Translations under genes and position numbers: made by a program
Assembly: GCF_963678635.1 (NCBI RefSeq)
Contig: NC_087064.1
Coordinates: 35,101,716-35,165,715 of the forward strand
DNA: 64,000 nt
Origin: Symsagittifera roscoffensis
Lineage: Eukaryota > Xenacoelomorpha > Acoela > Convolutidae
Direction of reading: 5' to 3'
Notes under the pieces: model-generated
The model's database searches: none
What the model saw: the letters and a program-made list of their open reading frames with translations, nothing else
Told to the model about the DNA's origin: nothing
Part shown: positions 57,056 to 64,000 of the stretch, piece by piece
Layout: each line of letters begins with the position of its first letter
How positions within the stretch are numbered: the first letter of the stretch is position 1

Positions 57056-58104
57056 AGGAAAGAGTATACCCAAAACTAGTGAACCAAGATGGTGATGCCC
57101 AAAGATATGGCGGATTGACAGCGATAAAGAAAGATGAGACCATCTTCGCCGCCTATGACAAAGCAGAGATGAGGAAGGCCAAGATTATGGTAGTAGCGAA
57201 TTCAGAGTTCGTGTACACCTCCAAGTCTTTGTTTTGGCCGGACGTCATAATGTTGGCAGCGGTTGACCTGGACCTACTGCAATCGATATCTTTGGCTATA
57301 GGGGTGCAAAGGCAGACTGACATGAACCCAATTACGATTGTGTTTGCTGGCATCAATGACCATCTACACAGTAGGGGTTTTCTGAGCAGACTCAGAGATC
57401 CTACAACAGCAGAGAACGCTGTATGGCCAGCGATAAAAGACATCCTTGAGTCGATGGGTGAAGTGGTGGATGCGACGAAGGAGGGGTCATTCAATAAAGT
57501 GACACTGAGAGTAGTATTCGCGTTGTCTCCGGGATATGCACATCTCCCGGATGGACTGAAATTTGTGTATGCGATAGTGGCCTTACTTTCGGAAGGAAAA
57601 TATGATGTGATCATATCAGCCCCGAATCGCATGATAGAGATGGAGAACGTGAGGCCACTTAAGGCTGAACTGCCTGCGGTATGGTCAGATATCTCAAACG
57701 CGATGAGAGGTTTCAAGGACCATTCGCTACACGTGTTAGTATTGGACGAGGTGCTGGGGTTGGAACTGTCCAATTTCAGTCGGCAACTCAAACTGAAGCC
57801 GGGAATAGACGACGACCATCGAGTGATCGCGGCAATGTCCAACGACTTATGGTTCCGAGCAATGGAAGTGGCAGGTGAAGACACAAGAAGGAAAAACTCA
57901 CTAGAGACGAGAGCTCACTTGGAAGCGATGGTTCTGAGAACCAAGCCGGAAGCCAACCAGTGGCTACACCTGAACCCTAGAGTAGCGGCATTGGGTGCAG
58001 ATGCTTTTAAGCAAGGCCCCGTGATGATCACAAAGATACATGCCTACCTGTTGAAGGAGTGCACCTGGCGGAAAATGCTGGAGAACAGACCGCTGAATTT
58101 GTGA
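57050..58104 (+). pseudogene. Copy 3 ORF2, middle part with second GxND motif
   Basis: 350 codons continuing ORF2 in another frame: HVKERVYPKLVNQDGDAQ, then alternating predicted strands and helices with LFWPDVIMLAAVDLDLLQ, ITIVFAGINDHLHSRGF (near 57,335-57,385), VVFALSPGYAHLPDGLKF, YDVIISAPNRMIEMENVR. The GIND motif with a following His and the overall rhythm resemble SGNH block III, so this could be a second, degenerate SGNH-like fold; there is no clear block I Ser or block V DxxH. Copy 2 reads FAGMNDH in the same place. The frame ends at 58,104 after a 1-base indel near 58,055 (copy 2 open: LVKEVNLAKNSAKK). Confidence 0.72.
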
Positions 58105-59324
58105 ACAGAATGTGTCAGATTACTCTGGAAACCTTCTGGACCCGGGAAGTGAAGGGACAGGAGGGCTTTGAAAGGACAGACATCATGCTGGAAGGGTTGG
58201 GAGCCGGATGGACCGCGTCCTTCTTGACAAAAGTTTACCCGAAAGTCTCGCACTACTTGATAAAAGAATTCCTCCAAGCAGTAGTGGGAGTATCGATAGT
58301 GGAACTAATAGCCTTGTTCGTGACATTCGGAGCAGAAAGTTTCGTGAAAGGACCGGCGATACTGCTCACCGATGGAATCCAGAACCTGCGGCTAGACGGA
58401 CTTCTGACATCGATTGCAATTACCCACGGAAACTTGGGAGGACTGATGAAACTGGCACGTTGTCCAGAGCAGATGAGAGAGAGAGTGAAGAACTTGGATA
58501 TGAAGAAATCCACGGACTCGTGGAACAAGATAGGAGACCTGAGACACACTCTTATCCAGTATCTCTTACAACAAAATCGCTTTGGAACGGGAGAAGATGA
58601 GACGATTGAAAGAGAGGAAGATGTTAGACGACATGTTGGAGGCATGCCGCTGTTAACCGACCTGAGTCTGGCTATGAGAACCGATCCCTTGGCGCTGATC
58701 AGAGGAGTCACTGAGTTCGTGACAGTGATCTATGGACCAGCAGTCACGTTTGCGTTTCCTGACGTTAAGGTGGAAGCATATAGGAGGTCGGTGCTGCACC
58801 TGAACCTCATATCGGCAGTGGACGGTAGTACACTGAACTGGTGTGAGCAGCACACATTGCGGGAGCTCATGAGTGAAGATCTGTTATTTGCGAAAATATC
58901 GGAGCCAGAGATGACAGTCATCAATTTTGACGATCACTTCCGTGATCGCATGGGAGAAGTAGAAAGAGGACACATCGAAGTGTTTCCAAAGCTTTGGAAT
59001 CTGAGACCCTATGATCAAACGAATGGTGAAATAACCAGAGTGCCTCGTCTCACCGCAGCATATCACAAAGTGAGAGAAGAGACGAAGGAATGGGGCGATT
59101 ACAAGAAGCTGCCGGAGGCAATCCCTGAATTCCCTCTGATAAGAAGGATGTTGCTCGGAGCAGTCTCCGTGGTACAAACTCCTAGGTTGAGAGCATTCGA
59201 AACCAATGAAAGGAGAGTAGGGAATTTCGTGGGAACGATGGATCCATACTTTGTAGGGGAAATGCCGCCGTGTTACAGTACACACGATTTGCATACACGG
59301 ATCAAGCGACGAGAAGGCGAATAA
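58059..59324 (+). pseudogene. Copy 3 ORF2, C-terminal part
   Basis: 421 codons in a third frame, collinear with copy 2. Hydrophobic stretches YLIKEFLQAVVGVSIVELIALFVTF (as two blocks near 58,255-58,330) could be a membrane or buried helix; no signal peptide is visible. Later blocks: NLRLDGLLTSIAITHGN, SLAMRTDPLALIRG, FAFPDVKVEAYRRSVLHLN, EMTVINFDDHFRDRM. It ends IKRREGE then TAA at 59,322-59,324; copy 2 also stops at the matching point (QLED), so this is likely the real end of ORF2. Function unknown. Confidence 0.72.
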
Positions 59325-59389
59325 GCAACGCCGCGACTCCCAAGCCTGGAAGATTTGATGAGGAATGGAAGGGATTAATTATAGCTCCG

Positions 59390-61729
59390 ATGAGGATGAG
59401 AGGCAGGACCGAATTGCCTGAAGCCTCATTAATCCTGACTAGTGTGAAAAAGGAGATGAAAGTGGGAGGAATATTGCAGACGAGAACCTTCCTAGCACCC
59501 TTCGGCTGCGAAGAAATCAAAGTGGTCCATGGAGAAGAGGAAGATAAATCGGCCGGTACATTGCTTATACCGAGATTCCAGGAAGAAGCCGACAATGATG
59601 AAAAAGGACCATCGAGCTCGGACAAGGATAAGTCAGAAGGAGATGACGGACAGGGAGGAAGCCGTCAAACCGAAGAACCCATGCAACAAGATCAAGCTAG
59701 TGGGGAAGACGACAGGGCATCGACAGGAGGAACATCCAGCCTGGATTTCAATATCTTCAGTGATTTTGAGAACAATGCAGATACGTTGGAAACGACTGAG
59801 CCAGCGGATGAAGGCATCTCGACACTGGAGCCTCCGTCAGCCTTTATGGAAATGAAACGGAATTTGCCGGAGAGCAGCTCTCCTGGCAATTCAAGAAATA
59901 ACGACCAGAGAATCCTCATGGAATCACCTCGGAGGAGAAGAATAGAGGCCTCAGCCAGAGTACCTTTCTTGGGAACGCTGCCCGAAGAAGAATGGGAAGT
60001 ACATCACCGAGACCACGAGAGTAGGACGGGATGCAAACTGGACAGAGTGGCGTTTATGGAAGAAGTCTGGACCGTGGTTCAAAGCTATGGGACCCAGTCC
60101 ATTCTGAAAACGGGTCTCAACCAACCCTTGATGAGAGAAGTACTTGACAAGCTTGATGATTGTGAAGGGAGACTGAGTGAATTGTTGATCGACTCGGCCA
60201 CTGATGAAAGTGAAGCGAATTCTCCCATCAAGATGACACCGCAGGACGATAAAGGAGAGGTGGTGTATCTGTCAAGAACCAGGAGAGGGACGATGCGATC
60301 AAAATTGGTGATTGATAAAATCAATGCAACGAAAATGAAGTTAGGCAGCAGAGTGATGCCGCGGAGAGTTGGAAAGACGAAGGTGGATTCAGAAATATCG
60401 ATGAAAGCTGGTAATTCAGCGAAAAGGAAACGTGTTGAGGAGGTAATGGATTTGGGGCAAGGTGATTATCAACTGCCTGGCACAGATAAAATGTTAACTG
60501 ATATAGCGATGGTGCCACCCATTCTCATGGCGGGGATAAAGTCAACAGGTTATAAATCCAAAAGGAGTGACCGCACTCTGACTGGAGCAACCTTAGAAAT
60601 GGAAATACTCAGCCAATGTGGAGAGAGCACAATGAAAGACTTCAAGCCATCTCCCATGAACCATGGAAAGGGAAGTGTCGTAGGACAACTAATACCAGTG
60701 GAATATAACCGACTAACAGTGTCGGAGACTGTGTCGATAGATGAACCCACCGGTGGATACATGGAGATGATAGAATACCGAAACTCGGCTAGAGGGTATG
60801 CGATGGCCCTGGAAGATGAAAAAGCCATGGAGGGTTATCTGGAAACGATGTTGCAAGGCACCACCCTCAAGCAGAAGGCGTACGGGACTTTAGCGTCGTC
60901 TGACATACAGACAGAAACGATGGAGCAGTTGGCGAGCCTTCCATGGAAAGCAGTAGTATTAAGGTATTTCGAAGAACAAATGAGGACTACGCCAAGAATA
61001 CATGCTCTAGTGGCAGTGCCTTACGTAAGAACAGAGTTACAACTCAGGTTCGCCTGGTGCATGATGGGACTGACTCGCGAAGAATATGATTCAGAAGAAA
61101 GGAAGAGATCAAAAGAGGAGAAGGTTTTCCTTATGACGAACCTGAGGGATCTGATAGTCCAGGAGGGAGCAGCAGTAGCGTGTGCGAAGCGGAGAGACGC
61201 CCTCTGTTTCATTCGATTCCTGATAGAGCAGATTTCAGTACCTGCACTGAACACCTGTGTTAAAATGTTGAAGGAAGGCGATGAGCGAACGAAAGCCTTA
61301 TTCTTGCTAGCACTGCTGGATATGCAGCAAAGTAAACCGATGAGGGTGAACATGAAAGAACCCGAGGAATTAGAACCCATGAAAAAGATAGACGAAATCA
61401 AGATATTCTCAAACAAGGAGCTGAGACTCACTAAAGAATCTATGGGAGCATTGCCGAAATCCAGTAAATACTGTGGACCGATCAAGAAAAAATCGTATAG
61501 CTACGTATCCGGGATCATAGGGATAGCGTACAACCCTTTCCTGAGTGAAGACATACGCGATTGCTTCTTCGATTACGAGCAGGCGGTGTTGCTAAGATTC
61601 TGGACGTCCAGAATTGTAACGATCAAGAGCGTTAACAATCCACAGGCCAAATTGGGACTGGTCTTGGAAGAAGAGGTGACTGCACCTTCAGTACCAAAAT
61701 CTGACGAAAGAGTAGAGTTTGGGTTTTGA
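59390..61729 (+). pseudogene. Copy 3 ORF3, N-terminal part (unknown)
   Basis: 780 codons counted from ATG 59,390 (MRMRGRTELPEASL); the frame is open upstream to about 59,270 and overlaps the end of ORF2, so an earlier non-ATG start or frameshift from ORF2 cannot be excluded. An acidic Ser/Asp/Glu-rich segment (about residues 60-170) is followed by PRRRRIEASARVPFLGTLPEEEW, ILMAGIKSTGYKSKR, helical segments, SYSYVSGIIGIAYNPFL and FFDYEQAVLLRFWTSRI. TGA at 61,727-61,729 replaces a Gly codon of copy 2 (GLGFSDELL), so the ORF continues. No domain recognised. Confidence 0.75.
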
Positions 61730-63523
61730 TTCTCAGATGAATTACTGAGAACGAGCTTGATGGCAGTGTGGGATTTGATGAGGCCATCATGGTGTCCTAG
61801 TCCCAACGCTTACTCAATATTACGGGCAACACAAGACGTACAGAGGGAACTGAATGCAGACTGTAACCTGCGTGACCTCAACATCATATATAATGTGATG
61901 ATAACGGCCTCTAAGAGCAACGGAGAAGATAAAGTGGAGTTGCCTGGCTGGGGACCAGAAGACTGGGTCAAACCTGGTAGCTGTCTGGCGGAAGTCTGTG
62001 GACTGGAGGGTCACGTTTGTGGAGGTATGGACTGTGTGAAGACCCTGGAAAAACAACACAAGCAATTGACGGTATTGTTTGGAAACGTAGTGATGAAAGC
62101 AAGAACAGAAACGGAACTGATAGCAGATTGCCATGGAGGAACCGATGTGAATCTAGTGACTGCACTAGGATTCTACAGCATGTTTGGTTCTTTAGAGTCA
62201 CTATTGAATCTAGAACAGAAACATGAGATGGTCACAGCCATCAGTGTAGAAGTATTCCCAGGAGTTCTGCAGACTGAGCAGAAATACATAGGAAAATGGA
62301 GGGAAGCAATCGAGACGGAAATGAACATTAGACACAGTGAGACTTATTGTAGACCATCAGGAGCACGATATTTGGTGGGTTCAACATTGGCTCCAATGTG
62401 CAAGAGCAGATACCCTGTACATTTCGTAGCTGTGGACGTGAAGAGTACGAGAACGATTGTGGATCAAGCCTTCTCAGTGCCGAAGTGTGTGAGACTGGCG
62501 AGAATGTCCGAGAAGTCATACGAGTTACTATGTAAGATGTTCTCAGCAGTTCCAGAGAGAACCAAAGAAGAATTGGAGTCAATCCTAGGAAAGAAGTTCA
62601 TGGGATATGTGAGCGGGAACTTCAGTGACTTTGAGAGGCAGAAACAGAGAGGATCAACTGTCACAGATTACAATGCAGTAGACGAGAATGATGAAGTCCA
62701 CCGAGTGATGATGGAAATGGAACCATTACTGGAAGCTTCGGGAAAACGTAATTGGAGGAGCATCATGTTGACACATGACGAGTTTCCTTGCCACTGCTTG
62801 CTGCAGACCTGGTGGTATCCCAAGCGTAGTAATCTGATGTTGATCTGGGACTCTGGAGAGCTGCTCTCCATGGGTTTACCAGATTCATCACAGCCCATAA
62901 CAATAGTGATAGTGGGAGTTATGATGGCGATACGATGGCGGGAAGCTCATGTGAGAGAAAATAATAGACAGGAGGCACCGACGAGAGAACAGTTGCGGAA
63001 ATTAGATTTAGATCTTTTTGAGACAATGTGCAAAGTTCTAAACATTCCGATGGAAGTGAAGAAGATATGGGCAAGAAAACGATTGATGCCATGGTTCAGA
63101 GCTAACATGACTGCATGGTTGTACGAATATGCGAAAAAGCATATGTCGAAGCACGGCAGAGTGTACAGTGAATATCAGCTGGACATTGGAGCAGGAGCTT
63201 TCAAGCGAGCTCTCGTGACTCATCGGAATGCAGTGACCACCGCTGTGAAAAGAATTTCCAGGACGAGTGAACGTAGTGGAAAGGAGAAAACAGAGGTGCT
63301 GAAAGAAGATTTGGAGAGAAACGTGACGTTGTGTCTCCACAACAGCTTCTGCAGGAACAGAGAATCTAATGTGGATCCCCTACCTTGCTGTAAACAGAGG
63401 GTGGAAGAGCAGAAGTGTTGGAGGACGGCTTCCAGCAGCGTCAGGATTGCTAACGACGTGTTACAAGATACGGAGACTGAGAGTGCAGAGTCAGTATCAC
63501 AGGAGGAAGAAATGGAGCATTGA
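61730..63523 (+). pseudogene. Copy 3 ORF3, C-terminal part (unknown)
   Basis: Same frame as the previous piece; 588 codons from ATG 61,757, with FSDELLRTSL before it. Blocks shared with copy 2: GWGPEDWVKPG, GLEGHVCGGMDCVKTLEKQH, ALGFYSMFGSLESLLNLEQ, VHFVAVDVKSTRTIVDQAF, HDEFPCHCLLQTWWYPK, SQPITIVIVGVMMAIRW (a hydrophobic stretch), and a Cys-rich end (CLHNSFCRN, LPCCKQRVEEQKCW) that may bind zinc. It ends at TGA 63,521-63,523. It occupies the env position but shows no signal peptide, clear membrane anchor or glycoprotein features. Confidence 0.77.
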
Positions 63524-63853
63524 CGAATGACCGAAAAGCAAGATGGGAAAAAAAGAGACGAAAATTAGAAGAATTTAGAAGTTTTAGAACTTCTAAACGA
63601 CGAAAAAAGAAGAGAACAAAGGTGTAATGAAGGAAAAGTTAAAACTCAGAATTATTTTATGTGTGTGAAAAAACTCAAGTGAGAAACCAAGCAACCAAGT
63701 TGTAATTGGAAACTGAAACATTTAGTTGAGTTTTGAAATTGTTGCATTTATAAATTTGCAATTTGATTTTAGTTGAAGGGCTTTAGAGACACTCACTTAC
63801 TATTTATTTAGAAAGGCTTAAGTGAAGGAGTATATTTAAATATTCCAGCCTAC
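63524..63853 (+). other. 3' UTR of copy 3
   Basis: No gene. Purine-rich start, the hairpin, then sequence shared with copy 2 up to CAGCCTACAT, where a Penelope fragment begins. The expected ~300 bases before the LTR, the polypurine tract and the 3' LTR are not in the window. Confidence 0.75.
63574..63597 (+). promoter_or_regulatory. 3' UTR hairpin, copy 3
   Basis: TTTAGAAGTT / AACTTCTAAA with loop TTAG, 51 bases after the ORF3 stop. Perfect stem kept in copy 2 while surrounding bases differ. Could act in RNA export, stability or 3' end formation; function is not shown. Confidence 0.55.
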
Positions 63854-64000
63854 ATATTGGCAAGAATGACTGCTAAAGAAGAACCCAATGCTACCCCATC
63901 AGTTTGGATATACCATCTGCCATCACACATAAAATAAACGTCTGTAACCGCCATTCTCATGAGATCTTTAAAAGTTTCTTTATCAACAGGATGAAGTTCC
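63854..64000 (-). mobile_element. Second Penelope-like element, edge only
   Basis: The 147 bases match 40,155-40,302 almost perfectly. On the minus strand it encodes RT around motif B (QTDGVALGSSLAVILANI). It begins abruptly inside RT, so the sense 3' part is missing at this side. At the point of the TAA in the first copy this copy reads TTTAAAGAT (Phe-Lys-Asp) and is open. Confidence 0.93.

Larger units (their letters stand above)
40753..63853 (+). mobile_element. Giant Ty3/gypsy-like retrotransposon, copy 3 (best preserved, 3' LTR not seen)
   Basis: Plus-strand order: 5' LTR (about 40,753-41,645), primer site, 3 kb leader, gag-pol 44,633-54,180, spacer, ORF2 54,593-59,324, ORF3 about 59,390-63,523, 3' UTR to 63,853. 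A Penelope fragment begins at 63,854, before the 3' LTR. Diagnostic catalytic residues of protease, RT, integrase and SGNH hydrolase are all present, but about ten nonsense codons or small indels interrupt the frames, so the copy is not coding-competent as it stands. Confidence 0.9.

Noticed and set aside
61757-63523. ORF3 as a retroviral-type envelope
   Set aside because: Position fits, but there is no signal peptide, no cleavage site and no convincing transmembrane anchor; Cys pattern looks like zinc binding.
1-64000. Host tRNA, rRNA or protein-coding genes
   Set aside because: I scanned both strands and found none I could support; every substantial conserved frame belongs to a retroelement.

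Overview
The window is eukaryotic, almost certainly from an invertebrate animal. It holds no cellular gene that I can recognise and is built almost entirely of retroelements. Three kinds are present: giant Ty3/gypsy-type LTR retrotransposons (three copies), a CR1-like LINE in two pieces, and Penelope-like elements (one long copy and the edge of a second). The species cannot be fixed from the sequence. The mix of giant gypsy, CR1-like LINE and GIY-YIG Penelope elements points to an invertebrate metazoan.

Layout. 1-114 is a (TGTA)n microsatellite. 115 to about 13,380 is copy 1 of the giant element, minus strand and strongly decayed: gag-pol plus a leader and an LTR-like region. 13,899-15,765 is the 3' half of a CR1-like LINE on the minus strand. 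15,766-37,985 is copy 2, minus strand, a complete but decayed element of about 22.2 kb with both LTRs (1,086 bp and 893 bp; the difference is mostly one 200 bp indel). 37,986-38,425 is a LINE endonuclease fragment, perhaps the 5' half of the same LINE that copy 2 interrupted. About 38,440-40,752 is a Penelope-like element, minus strand. About 40,753-63,853 is copy 3, plus strand and the best preserved; it lies head-to-head with copy 2. 63,854-64,000 is the edge of a second, almost identical Penelope copy that runs off the window.

The giant element. The order is LTR, a candidate tRNA primer site, a leader of 2.2-3.0 kb with many CCGGAGGGG-type motifs, gag-pol of about 9.5 kb, a spacer of about 400 bp with a conserved splice-acceptor-like site, ORF2 (about 4.7 kb), ORF3 (about 4.1 kb), a 3' UTR hairpin, a polypurine tract and the LTR. 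Gag carries a coiled coil, a retrotransposon capsid domain and two CCHC knuckles. Pol carries an aspartic protease, RT, RNase H and a D,D35E integrase with a GPY/F module, and then an extra C-terminal region that I read as a macro domain of the TARG1/Poa1 type. ORF2 contains a clear SGNH (GDSL) hydrolase domain with all four blocks in copy 3. ORF3 matches no family I know, yet it is conserved between copies 2 and 3 mainly at the protein level.

State. No copy is intact. In the parts compared, copy 3 keeps all the diagnostic catalytic residues but has several nonsense codons and small frameshifts. Copies 1 and 2 have lost catalytic residues in both RT and integrase. The novel part is the combination of a ~22 kb gypsy-type element with a pol-linked macro domain, an SGNH hydrolase ORF and a large unknown ORF. 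A second notable feature is a PHD finger lying between RT motifs B and C of the Penelope-like element.
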